This document shows, one piece after another, positions 33,571-42,043 of a DNA stretch of 64,000 bases. The DNA is from JAIEPW01 sp964471915 (lineage in GTDB: Bacteria > Acidobacteriota > Terriglobia > Bryobacterales > Bryobacteraceae). Position numbers and translations under genes: made by a program. The stretch is taken from positions 1 to 64,000 of the forward strand of contig CAYYID010000026.1 of assembly GCA_964471915.1 (NCBI GenBank). The letters run 5' to 3'. The notes beneath the pieces were generated by a model. It was not told where the DNA came from, searched no databases, and worked only from the letters and a program-made list of their open reading frames with translations. How positions within the stretch are numbered: position 1 is the stretch's first letter; the number at the start of each line of letters is the position of its first letter.

Positions 33571-33920
33571 TCAGAGCGGGATCCAGACCAGCCGGTCGAC
33601 CCACTCCTCGGCCTCGCTGGCCGACCAAAGCAGCAAGAGGTCCGAGACTACGACGCCGACGGGTACCCGTTTCGGGACAATCACGACGCCGGGACTCCGA
33701 TGCGTGGCGCTAAGCGATAGAAGTGCACAGGCATCGTGCGTCGATCATGCGTGACTAGTATGCGCCCCGCGCTGGCGGCGATCCGTAGGACCTCCGGATC
33801 CGGCAGCTTCCAAAGACGGGCCTCCGCCGCGAGTTGAAAGTCCACACCCGGCTGGCGGCGTTTCACCCCGAGCAGGATGCGCACGTCGAGATCGGCGTCA
33901 GCCAGGAATCTGACTGGCAT
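33571..33920 (-). pseudogene. DUF5615 PIN-like toxin, frameshifted
   Basis: The minus-strand frame from ATG 33918-33920 (MPVRFLADADLDVRILLGVK) is a clear DUF5615 PIN-like toxin start with its acidic motif, but it stops early at 33681 (…RIGVPAS). Another frame continues the family sequence (RSPGVVIVPKRVPVG, then EEWVDRLVWIPL) to a stop at 33571-33573. One base is missing near 33705-33716. With it the protein would be 116 residues, the family length. The start overlaps the DUF433 antitoxin gene by 23 bp. Such pairs are predicted type II toxin-antitoxin modules. Either the toxin is inactivated or the sequence has an error. Confidence 0.8.
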
Positions 33921-34212
33921 CACGGACCCGTTGCAAGCGGTCGATCAGGCCGGCATTGCGGCGGCGGGACTGAGCCTTCCACACCTTCGCTGTCTCATCC
34001 CCTTGGCGGAGGTACGCATCGAGCTCGGCCTGGTTGCCGAGATAGAAGGCAATCGCCCCGTACGTTTCTTCGAGCGTCAGGGTGGGAAAGCGCTCGACGA
34101 TGCTCTCGGGCGAAAGTCCTTCCTCGAAGCACGCGACGATCGAATCGAGAGACACCCGGTTCCCGGCCACGCGGTACACGCCGTCCACGAGTTCGACGTA
34201 GTCCTTCGCCAT
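33898..34212 (-). CDS. DUF433 antitoxin (VapB45-like)
   Basis: A 104-residue protein. The first 75 residues match DUF433: YVELVDGVYRVAGNRVSLDS, then FEEGLSPESIVERFPTLTLE, then TYGAIAFYLGNQAELDAYL. This domain is a winged or homeodomain-like helix-turn-helix that binds DNA and neutralises a PIN-like DUF5615 toxin. The C-terminal tail is basic (WKAQSRRRNAGLIDRLQR) and likely binds the toxin. The reading frame is intact even though the toxin gene overlapping its 3' end is broken. The di-haem peroxidase gene ends 10 bp upstream on the same strand. Confidence 0.85.
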   Translation of the reverse strand: MAKDYVELVDGVYRVAGNRVSLDSIVACFEEGLSPESIVERFPTLTLEETYGAIAFYLGNQAELDAYLRQGDETAKVWKAQSRRRNAGLIDRLQRVRDASQIPG

Positions 34213-34222
34213 GAGCTGCGGG

Positions 34223-36136
34223 TTACGGCACGCAGGCCTCGTTCATCGCGTGCGCCCGGGACCCGTCGCGGCCCACGCCGCGCAACAACTCCTCGAAGGT
34301 CTGCAGCGGAGCGCCGTGCCCGCCGCGGCCGGTGGCCGGCACCAACGTCCACTTGTCCTCGGCGCTCAACGCGAAGCGCGGGTCCGACTGGCTCACGGCG
34401 GGCACTCCCGGAGCCGTCTCCGCATGCCCGTCCGGCACACACAAGCTGGGGTGATCGAACGGAGCGCGGTCGTAGCGCACGCGCTCGTCGGTCAGCGCTT
34501 TCATGAAGGCGACAACGGCCGGCCGCACGTTGGCGGCCAGGTTGATGCGGTTCAGGCCCGGCCCGAGGTTGCCGCCCTCCGGGAAGTCGCCGCGGCGGGC
34601 GTAGAAGTCGATCACCTGCTCGAGCGTCGCCTGGCCGCCGTCGTGGAAGTAGGGTCCGGTGAGTTCGACGTTGCGCAGCCCCGGCGACTTGAAGGTGCCG
34701 TTGGCGCGCGCCACGGGACCCTGCGTGAACAGCGGCATGCCGAAACCGTCCGTGCGGCCGAAGCCGATATCGTCGGCCAGCGGACTGACCCCGGTGCGGA
34801 AGAACCCGAGATCGTCGGGGTCGTTCAGGTTCGCCGCCGCGCGTTCCGCGGTCGTGAACGCCGCGTTCGTGAACTCCGGTCCCGCGTGGCAGGCGAGGCA
34901 CTGCCCGCCGCCCGTAAAAGCCTGAAAGCCCTGCTGCTCCAACGGGGTGAGCGCTCCGGCGTCACCGGCCGCGAAACGGTCGAAGCGGGTGTCGTCGGAG
35001 ACAAGCGTCGCTTCGTAAGCCTGGATCGCCAGACCCCAGAACAGCGAGAAGTTCAACTCCATCTGCGTGAAGGCCGGGGCTGGGGATTCGGGCGCCAGTG
35101 GATTGCCGGCTTCGTCGAGCCGCGCCTCCGCACTCCAGTACTCGGGCCGGAACGCTGCACGGATCAGGGTCCCGTAGGAGTACTCGGGCCGCAGGCCGAG
35201 TCCTTCGGGATTGGCCATCCAGCCGAGGACGCTATCTTCAGGCGAAACCTGCTGCCGTCCCAACGGGGTCAGCGCCAGCAGCTTCTGGCCCAGCTTCGGG
35301 AACGTGCGCCCGTCATAGGACATCTCCACCGGGTTCAGGGCCGGGCCGACCGCCTGGGAGGCGAGGCTGGCATTGGTGACGCGCACGGTTTCGCGGCGCA
35401 GCTCGCCGTCGCGCAGTGCGATCACCGAGGCCGTGGTGTCGGAGTCGCCGAAGGGCGACGCTCCCGTGAAGACGCTGCTGGCGCGGCCGTCCCAGAAGTT
35501 GCGAACGTTGTACACGGCGTTGATGACGGACGGCGTGTTCCGCCCGGTCACCTGCCGCACCTGGACGCCGCCGATCGCAAAGGCCGCATCCCCGGCGTCG
35601 GCGCCGTTTTCGGACGCTTCGGCGGACATCACATCCCAGAAGACGCGGCGGATCAGCCCGGCGGAGCCGGCCACTTGCCGCGTATCGCGCAGGACCGCGG
35701 AGCGGTTGTTGTTGGGGTCCGCCAGCTTGTGAAACGGGAAGTCGTCCACGGCGAGCTGCTTGTTCAGCGCCACCGCGGCCGCGCGGTTCGGCGGGCTCGC
35801 CAACTGGTTCTGCAGCCGGTGGTCCGCGCCGGCATGGAAGTGACAGGTGGCGCAGGCGGTGCGGCCGTCACTGCCGGCCTGCATGTCCCAGAACAACGCC
35901 TTGCCGAGCGCCACCAGCAGTTCGGAACTTTGGACGTAGCGATCCGCGCCGAGGGGTTGCGGGACGGGAACGGACTGCAGCGAGACCGGGCGCGGGCGTC
36001 CGTTGCCGCCGGGACCTCCAGGCCCCGGACCTTGCGCGCCGGCCGGCCACGTCCCGGTGACAAGGATCGCCAGGGTTAGGTACGTGCCGGGGATCCGGAT
36101 CCGCTGGAAGAGTTTGCTCCGTCTCGAGGTCTTCAT
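34223..36136 (-). CDS. Di-haem cytochrome c peroxidase (CCP/MauG family)
   Basis: A 637-residue periplasmic cytochrome. A basic N-terminus and hydrophobic stretch (TYLTLAILVTGTWPAGAQ) form the signal peptide. Two c-type haem sites are visible: C95-A-T-C98-H99 and C413-L-A-C416-H417. Other family parts are RNTPSVINAVYNVRNFWDGRA, NPVEMSYDG and SPGLRNVELTGPYFHDGGQ. The protein is longer than classical CcpA (about 330), with extra sequence between haems, as in the MauG-like cytochromes of this lineage. It may detoxify peroxide or oxidise a protein substrate. The start ATG is at 36134-36136. It ends 10 bp from the DUF433 antitoxin gene. Confidence 0.88.
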   Translation of the reverse strand: MKTSRRSKLFQRIRIPGTYLTLAILVTGTWPAGAQGPGPGGPGGNGRPRPVSLQSVPVPQPLGADRYVQSSELLVALGKALFWDMQAGSDGRTACATCHFHAGADHRLQNQLASPPNRAAAVALNKQLAVDDFPFHKLADPNNNRSAVLRDTRQVAGSAGLIRRVFWDVMSAEASENGADAGDAAFAIGGVQVRQVTGRNTPSVINAVYNVRNFWDGRASSVFTGASPFGDSDTTASVIALRDGELRRETVRVTNASLASQAVGPALNPVEMSYDGRTFPKLGQKLLALTPLGRQQVSPEDSVLGWMANPEGLGLRPEYSYGTLIRAAFRPEYWSAEARLDEAGNPLAPESPAPAFTQMELNFSLFWGLAIQAYEATLVSDDTRFDRFAAGDAGALTPLEQQGFQAFTGGGQCLACHAGPEFTNAAFTTAERAAANLNDPDDLGFFRTGVSPLADDIGFGRTDGFGMPLFTQGPVARANGTFKSPGLRNVELTGPYFHDGGQATLEQVIDFYARRGDFPEGGNLGPGLNRINLAANVRPAVVAFMKALTDERVRYDRAPFDHPSLCVPDGHAETAPGVPAVSQSDPRFALSAEDKWTLVPATGRGGHGAPLQTFEELLRGVGRDGSRAHAMNEACVP

Positions 36137-36227
36137 GACACCATTGACTCATCCGGACGGGATGTTCGCTGTTAAGTCTGCGTTAAATCGAACAGCGTTA
36201 TGGAGATAGGGGAAACTGCGAAAACTC

Positions 36228-36303
36228 TGGTGAGCGGGACGGGGTCCGAACCCGCCCCCACGGCATTTGGAAGGCCAATCCCTGCGCTGTGAAATGCCCG
36301 CTG
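36228..36303 (-). tRNA. tRNA-like sequence of 76 bases with encoded CCA, isotype uncertain (Trp CCA or Gly TCC)
   Basis: Read on the minus strand this is exactly 76 bases and folds with normal element lengths. The acceptor has six of seven pairs (a C-C mismatch at 1-72). The T arm is GCGGG/CCCGT with a TTCGGAC loop, the variable loop has 5 bases, discriminator A is followed by genomic CCA. In standard register the anticodon is CCA (Trp); one base off it reads TCC (Gly). Its 3' half is very like the tRNA-Lys gene at 52730. The D arm is weak: the loop lacks GG, position 8 is C, and one anticodon-stem pair fails. It may be a diverged tRNA, a pseudogene or an integration-site fragment. Confidence 0.45.
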
Positions 36304-36549
36304 GATCCTAAGTCGCCACCGCTACGCTGCCCATCGCGAGCCGGCTTCTGGCCCGTGCTGCGATCGCGGCCCTCCTTAGTTCGTCACTGGCTGCGTGGGG
36401 GTCGAGAGCCTTCCTCGAATCGGAAGTTCCGGCCGGCTGGAATGGTCGAGGGTAAAGGCTCCGCGATGATTGGTTTCAATGACTTGACAGCTCGTGACCG
36501 TCCTGGTCCACCGTTTGCGCGTATCATCAAGAAAGACTTGGGAGGTCGT
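36304..36549. other. Non-coding stretch before the large NHL gene
   Basis: Between the tRNA-like sequence and the GTG start of the NHL protein I see no gene. A TTGACA hexamer lies at 36484-36489 but no -10 is correctly spaced from it. GGAGG (36541-36545) is the ribosome-binding site for the GTG at 36550. A longer in-frame reading exists from 36289 but has no signal peptide and overlaps the tRNA-like element. Confidence 0.5.
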
Positions 36550-39500
36550 GTGTCCAGACGAACTGTTGGCATCGCTGTACTGTTTTGCGCCGTCGCCGCA
36601 GCCCAGAACCGGGTGATCACGACTGTCGCCGGCACCGACGTCGTCCCGGTCGTCGACGGGACCGCCGCGCTGCAAGGCGCCATCGAGCCCTGGGGCGTGG
36701 CCATGGACACCGCAGGCAACCTCTACATTTGCGACGGCTCGCGCGATGTCGTGGTCCGCGTGGACCCCAGCGGACGCTACTTCCGTTTCGCCGGTAACGG
36801 CATTCCGGTCTACGCGGGCGACGGCGGCCCGGCGCAGAACGCCTCGCTCAACGACCCGGAGCGCGTGGTGGTCGACGGCAACGGCAACGTTTACGTCTCG
36901 GAGAGCGGCAACCATCGCGTGCGTCGCATCGCTCCGGACGGCACCATCACCACTTTCGCCGGCACCGGACAGCCCGGCTTCTCGGGCGACGGCGGATCCG
37001 CGGCCGCTGCGGCGCTGAACTATCCCGTCGGCCTGGCGCTGGACGCCGCGGGGAATTTGTATGTTGCGGACTTCAACAACAAGCGCGTGCGCCGCATCAC
37101 CCCGCAAGGGACCATCACCACCGTGGCCGGCAACGGCCAGGCCGGCTTCTCCGGCGACGGACAGGCCGCCACGCAAGCTGCGATCAACGGCTACGGCGTG
37201 GGCATCAGCCCTTCGGGCGAACTCTTCATCGCGGACACGTTCAATAACCGGGTGCGCCGCGTGAACGCGCAGGGCGTGATCTCCACTGTCGCCGGCACCG
37301 GGACCCAGGGCTTCTCGGGCGACGGCGGCCCCGCCGCCAGCGCCACCCTCAACTGGCCGTACTCGATCGCGTTCGACAGCCAGAGCAACGCTTATGTGCT
37401 GGACTACCTGAACAACCGCGTGCGCCGCATCAGCGCGGCGGGCATCATCAGCACGTACGCGGGCAACGGGCAACTGGGGTCCGGGGGCGCGGGATTGCCG
37501 GCCGCGCAGGCGCCGGTGAACTTCGCGTTTGCGGTCGCCACCAGCCCGGCCGGCGCGCTGCTGATCGCGGATACCTCCGGCAAGCGCGTGAAGCAAGTGG
37601 GAGCCGACGGCGCCATGACCTTTCTGGCGGGCACCGGCCGGCCGCTGCTGTCGCCGGACGGAGCGCTGGCCACCAGTTCGCTGCTGAACGGACCCCAGGG
37701 CGTGCGCCTGGACCGCACCGGCGAACTGCTGATCGCCGACACGTTCAACCACCAAGTGAAGCGGCTGCGCAGTGACGGGACGCTGGTCACCATCGCCGGC
37801 ACCGGCGAAGTGGGCGCGACAGGCGACGGCGGCCCAGCCGCGCAGGCTACATTGCAGAACGTCTCCGACGTGGCCGCGGACCAAAGTGGCAACGTCTGGA
37901 TCGCCGACACCGGCAACAACCGGATCCGCCGCGTCTCGCCGCAGGGCATCATTACGACCGCCGCGGGCACCGGCAGCTTCGACTGCAGCGTCGCCGCGAA
38001 CGTGCCCGTGCAACCCAAGGGCCTCGCGTTCCATCCCGTCACCGGAGAACTCTATTTCTCCGACGCCTGCCACTACATCCGGCGGCTCGACAGCCAGGGC
38101 CGCGTGATCATCACGGCGGGCACCGGACAGGCGGGTTTCGCCGACGGACCGGCGGCGGCCGCGCGCTTCAATAACCCGGCGAGGATCGCTTTCGACGCAG
38201 CGGGCAATCTGTTCATCGCCGACGAGTCGAACCACCGGCTGCGGCGCCTCGACACGGCCGGCCAGGTGACCACGGTGGCCGGGACCGGCACCCCCGGCAA
38301 CGGCGGCGACGGCGGCCCGGCCCTGGCGGCGCAATTGCGCACGCCGCGCGGCGTCCTGGTGCTCCCCAACAACGACATCTTGATCTCCGAGTTCGGCAAC
38401 CACCGCGTGCGCATCATCTCGGGCGGCCGCATCGATCCCTTCGCCGGCAACGGCGTGGAAGCCTGGGCCGGCGACGGCGGACCCGCGGCGCTGGCCTCCG
38501 TGCGCCGGCCGGAAGGCATGGTGGTGGACGCCGGCGGCAACATCTTCCTCGCCGACTGGGGCAACAACCGGGTGCGGCGGATCCTGGCCGCGCCGCCCGC
38601 CGTGCAGACGTCCTTCGTCGGCGGCCCTGAGATCAGCCTCAGCCTCCGCGCGGGCGAAGTCTCGGACTTCCGCACGATCGAAACCAGCGCCGCGGTGCTG
38701 GGCCTCGGTTACCAGGTGGTAGTGAGCCAGCCGTGGCTGGAGGCCGATCCCCGCGCGGGCGCCACGCCGGCGCGGGTGCGTCTGCGCGCGAACGCGTCCA
38801 CCCTGAGCCCGGGCACTTATCGCGGCTCGGTGACCATCCGGACGCCGTTCGGCATGCCCGCCGAGCGCGCCATTCCGGTGACTCTCGCAGTCACGGCGGG
38901 CGGACCGCCGCGGCTGGCCGCGGTGACGCAGTCGCTCACCTTCAGCTTTGTCGCCGGAGAGGAGCCCAAGAACGACTTCCTGCTGGCCGGCAACAGCGGC
39001 ACCGGCGCGCTGAACCTGACCACCACGGTGCAGTCGGGTTCGTTCCTCACGGTGGCGGATGCTTCCGCCTCGGCCACGCAGGCGCAGCCGGCACGCTTCG
39101 CCGTGGCAGCCAATCCGGCCGGGCTCGGCGCAGGCACCTACACGGGAGCGATCCGGGTCAGCAGCGGCAGCACCAACGAGACCCTGACCGTGCCGGTGAC
39201 GATGACCATCACGCCGGCGCAGGCGAAACTCGCCCTCTCCCGCACCGGGCTGACCTTCCGCGCGGTGGCGGGCGCCGGCGCGCCGCTCTCCCAGGAGGTC
39301 ACCGTGGCCAACGCGGGCCAGGGCAGTATGAGCTGGACCGCCTCCGCCAGCACCCTGGGCGGCGGCAGCGGCTGGTTGCGCCTGTCGGCCAACGGCGGCG
39401 CCGTGCCGGACCCCGCGAGCTTTTCCAGCCTCGACGTCAGCGTGAACCCGGCCGGCCTCGGCGCTGGAGAATACTACGGGCGCGTGGACGTGCGCACCGC

Positions 39501-40965
39501 CGGCAACACCCCGCAGACCGTGTCGGTGCTCCTGGTCGTACTGCCCGCCACGGCGACGCTGCCGCCGGAAGTGCAGCCCGAAGGCATGATCTTCACCGCG
39601 GAACGCGGCACCAACCCGCCCGCGCAGGTGGTCCGCATTGCCACTCGCGGACGCAGCGTCCTGAACTTCAACTCGTCGCGCAGCACGCTCGGCGGCGGCA
39701 ACTGGTTCGCCCACTTGCCGGTCGGCGGTACGGTGGAGCCGAACGCTCCCGTGCGCATCGCGGTGCAGCCGCTGCTCGCCGGGCTCGGCGAGGGGACCTA
39801 CCAGGGCGCCCTCACGGTGCAATTCTCCGACGGGACCTCCCAGACCGTGAACATTCTGAGCATCGTGACGAACAACGCCGCGGCGGACAAGTCCGGCGCG
39901 GTGTTTGCGCCGTGCACGCCCAACGCGCTGAATCTGATGCTGACCACGCCGCAGTTGGTGGCCGCGGCCTCCAACCAGACCACCGATCTCGGGGTCCGCG
40001 CGCTCGACAACTGCGGCCGTCCGCTGACCAACGAGTCGAAGAACTTCTCGATCAATATCGGGTTCGCTCCCACGGCGGAGCCCGCGCAGCCGATGGCCCA
40101 CGTCAAAGACGGGCTGTGGAACAAGAGCTTCCAGGCCCGTGCCGTGCGCAACGGCACGGTGACGGCGAGCATCACGGCGTTCCTGGCGCTGCCCAACCTC
40201 CGCTTCGTCGCCAGCCAGGTGGACGTGCAGATCAGCGTCACCGAGGGCGGCGCCACGCCGGCGATCGCGCCGGGCCAGGTGCTGAACGCCGCCAGCTTCC
40301 TCGGCAGCACGCCCTCCGCGCCGGGCACCCTGATCACGCTCTTCGGCGCTAACCTTGCCGACTCGGACCGCAGCGCGCTCGGCCTCTCCCCCTGGCCCAC
40401 CGAGTTCAACGACGTGCAGGTCCGCCTGGGCGACCGGCCGCTGCCGCTGCTGTTTGTCGGCCGCAACCAGATCAACGCACAGATCCCCTTCGACCTGCCG
40501 CTGAACAGCCAGCACCAGATCCTGGTGCGCAAAGGCGCCACGCTCAGCGTGCCGGACGCGCTCTCCGTCGGACCCGTGCAGCCGGCGGTGTTCAGCGTCG
40601 CGCAAAACGGGCGCGGCCAGGGCGCCATCACCAACGGAGTCACGAACGTCGTGGCGGATGCCACCAACCCGGTCCGCGCCGGCGACGTGATCAGCGTGTA
40701 CTGCACCGGCCTCGGCCCGGTGTCGCCGCCCGTGCCCGAAGGCACGCAAGCGCCGCTCACCGTGCTGAGCCGCACCACCAACCCGATGCGGGTGACCATT
40801 GGAGGCCGCGAGGCCGTCATCCAGTTCAACGGCCTGGCGCCGGGCCTGGTGGGCGTGTACCAGGTGAACGCCTTCGTGCCCGCGGGCGTCACCGGCAATG
40901 AGGTTCCGGTGGTGCTCGAAATCGCGGGCCAGCAAAGCCCGCCGGTTACGATCGCGGTCCGGTAG
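36550..40965 (+). CDS. Giant secreted NHL-repeat/BACON-like/TIGR03437 protein
   Basis: A 1471-residue exported protein. I start at GTG 36550, because it is preceded by GGAGG and gives a signal peptide (VSRRTVGIAVLFCAVAAAQ). Residues about 25-680 hold about a dozen NHL repeats, each near 56 residues, with the phrase TIAGTGxxGFSGDGGPAxxA followed by GNLYVADxxNNRVRRI, typical of NHL propellers. Residues about 700-1110 hold three or four beta-sandwich domains of about 95 residues (LSPGTYRGSVTI, GLGAGTYTGAIRVSS, GLGAGEYYGRVDVRT, GLGEGTYQGALTV) resembling BACON/Ig-like modules. The final 230 residues are TIGR03437 (VLNAASFLG ... FNGLAPGLVGVYQVNAFVP). It probably acts at the cell surface. The 3' end overlaps the glycosyltransferase operon by 20 bp, convergently. 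Confidence 0.86.
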   Translation: MSRRTVGIAVLFCAVAAAQNRVITTVAGTDVVPVVDGTAALQGAIEPWGVAMDTAGNLYICDGSRDVVVRVDPSGRYFRFAGNGIPVYAGDGGPAQNASLNDPERVVVDGNGNVYVSESGNHRVRRIAPDGTITTFAGTGQPGFSGDGGSAAAAALNYPVGLALDAAGNLYVADFNNKRVRRITPQGTITTVAGNGQAGFSGDGQAATQAAINGYGVGISPSGELFIADTFNNRVRRVNAQGVISTVAGTGTQGFSGDGGPAASATLNWPYSIAFDSQSNAYVLDYLNNRVRRISAAGIISTYAGNGQLGSGGAGLPAAQAPVNFAFAVATSPAGALLIADTSGKRVKQVGADGAMTFLAGTGRPLLSPDGALATSSLLNGPQGVRLDRTGELLIADTFNHQVKRLRSDGTLVTIAGTGEVGATGDGGPAAQATLQNVSDVAADQSGNVWIADTGNNRIRRVSPQGIITTAAGTGSFDCSVAANVPVQPKGLAFHPVTGELYFSDACHYIRRLDSQGRVIITAGTGQAGFADGPAAAARFNNPARIAFDAAGNLFIADESNHRLRRLDTAGQVTTVAGTGTPGNGGDGGPALAAQLRTPRGVLVLPNNDILISEFGNHRVRIISGGRIDPFAGNGVEAWAGDGGPAALASVRRPEGMVVDAGGNIFLADWGNNRVRRILAAPPAVQTSFVGGPEISLSLRAGEVSDFRTIETSAAVLGLGYQVVVSQPWLEADPRAGATPARVRLRANASTLSPGTYRGSVTIRTPFGMPAERAIPVTLAVTAGGPPRLAAVTQSLTFSFVAGEEPKNDFLLAGNSGTGALNLTTTVQSGSFLTVADASASATQAQPARFAVAANPAGLGAGTYTGAIRVSSGSTNETLTVPVTMTITPAQAKLALSRTGLTFRAVAGAGAPLSQEVTVANAGQGSMSWTASASTLGGGSGWLRLSANGGAVPDPASFSSLDVSVNPAGLGAGEYYGRVDVRTAGNTPQTVSVLLVVLPATATLPPEVQPEGMIFTAERGTNPPAQVVRIATRGRSVLNFNSSRSTLGGGNWFAHLPVGGTVEPNAPVRIAVQPLLAGLGEGTYQGALTVQFSDGTSQTVNILSIVTNNAAADKSGAVFAPCTPNALNLMLTTPQLVAAASNQTTDLGVRALDNCGRPLTNESKNFSINIGFAPTAEPAQPMAHVKDGLWNKSFQARAVRNGTVTASITAFLALPNLRFVASQVDVQISVTEGGATPAIAPGQVLNAASFLGSTPSAPGTLITLFGANLADSDRSALGLSPWPTEFNDVQVRLGDRPLPLLFVGRNQINAQIPFDLPLNSQHQILVRKGATLSVPDALSVGPVQPAVFSVAQNGRGQGAITNGVTNVVADATNPVRAGDVISVYCTGLGPVSPPVPEGTQAPLTVLSRTTNPMRVTIGGREAVIQFNGLAPGLVGVYQVNAFVPAGVTGNEVPVVLEIAGQQSPPVTIAVR

Positions 40966-42043
40966 CCTCCGGATCTTCGGGCGCGGCGGCGGGCGGGAGC
41001 GCCCGCTCCGCCTCCAGTTGGTCCTTACGCGCGGTCAGCTCCGCGATCCACTGCTGCTGCTCACCCGTGAGCGCCAGCAGCTGCTGTGTCTCACTTTGCC
41101 AGTGGCGGCTCTGCTCCTGGTGCCAGCGCTTGCCCTCCTCCAGCTCGGCGATCCAGCGCTGCTGCTCCGCGAACAGCTCCGCGTGACGCGCCGTTTCCGC
41201 GGCCATCTGCCGCTCCCCTTCCGCCAGCCGCGCGTCCATGTCCGCGAACTCCGCGCACAGGCGCAGATTGACGCGGTGCGTTTCCTCCAGGCTTTGGATC
41301 AGGTGCGCCGCCGCGTCCGCGCAGCGCCCCGGATAGTGCTCGAAGAGCTTGCGCAGCGCTGCCTGCCGCGTGGCGCGCATGTGCTCGCGATCGGTGCTCA
41401 TGCTGCCGCCGTGAATCCGGTAGTAGGCGAGCCGCCGGTCCACGTAGCCCGCCGCGTGACCCTCCGCCGCCAGGCGCAGCCACAGGTCCCAATCGGCATG
41501 ACCGCCCAGCGCTTCGTCGAATCCGCCCACCGCCGCCACTGCGTTGCGCCGGACCAGCACGCAGTTTGGCGAGAAGTACCCGCCCAAGAGCAGCGCCGGC
41601 AGGATATCGCCGCTGGTGCGGCGGCGGCTGCCGCCCACCGAGTACCCGGGGTCCGCGTCTTCGGGCGGCGGACCCTCGTAGACGCGCTGCAGGTCGCAAT
41701 ACGCGAACCCCAGCCCGGCGTCCGCCTCCAGCACCGGGAGCAACTCCGTCGCAAAGCGCTCGTCGAGCCAGTCGTCGGCGTCGAGAAACGCGAGATGCTC
41801 GCCGCCGCTGCCTGCGATGCCGCGGTTGCGCGCAGCCGGCAAACCGCGGTTCTCCTGGTGGATGATCTTCACGCGGGGATCCCGCACCAGTTCGCCGAGG
41901 TGCGCCACCGGGTCATCGGTGGATCCGTCGTCGACCACCACGGCCTCCACCGTGGCTGCCTGCTGCGCCAGCACGCTCGCCACCGCCTGCCGGACATAGC
42001 GGGCCTGCTGGTAACACGGAATGATGAAGCTGATCAGTGGCAC
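40946..42043 (-). CDS. GT2 glycosyltransferase with C-terminal coiled coil
   Basis: A 365-residue cytoplasmic enzyme. The GT-A domain begins at once (PLISFIIPCYQQARYVRQAV), with VVVDDGSTDD, the metal-binding D-x-D in AFLDADDWLDERF, and GGHADWDLWLRLA. From about residue 240 the protein is a long, charged coiled coil in which EQQRWIAELEEGK and EQQQWIAELTARK recur with heptad spacing, suggesting a scaffold or dimer tail. I use GTG 42041-42043, which has GGGAGGA upstream; an ATG 12 bases earlier is possible. The start overlaps the upstream phosphatase-nucleotidyltransferase gene by 10 bp. It is the last gene of the operon. Confidence 0.84.
   Translation of the reverse strand: MPLISFIIPCYQQARYVRQAVASVLAQQAATVEAVVVDDGSTDDPVAHLGELVRDPRVKIIHQENRGLPAARNRGIAGSGGEHLAFLDADDWLDERFATELLPVLEADAGLGFAYCDLQRVYEGPPPEDADPGYSVGGSRRRTSGDILPALLLGGYFSPNCVLVRRNAVAAVGGFDEALGGHADWDLWLRLAAEGHAAGYVDRRLAYYRIHGGSMSTDREHMRATRQAALRKLFEHYPGRCADAAAHLIQSLEETHRVNLRLCAEFADMDARLAEGERQMAAETARHAELFAEQQRWIAELEEGKRWHQEQSRHWQSETQQLLALTGEQQQWIAELTARKDQLEAERALPPAAAPEDPEATGPRS

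Noticed and set aside
36228..36303. Attachment site of a genomic island at the tRNA-like sequence
   Set aside because: No integrase and no second copy of the tRNA 3' end are nearby except the similar tRNA-Lys, which is a full gene, so an att site is not supported.
36376..40935. Very long open minus-strand frame (about 1519 codons) opposite the giant NHL gene
   Set aside because: The plus strand has a signal peptide and repeated NHL motifs. The opposite frame is Arg/His/Val-rich without domains, as expected from high-GC shadow reading.
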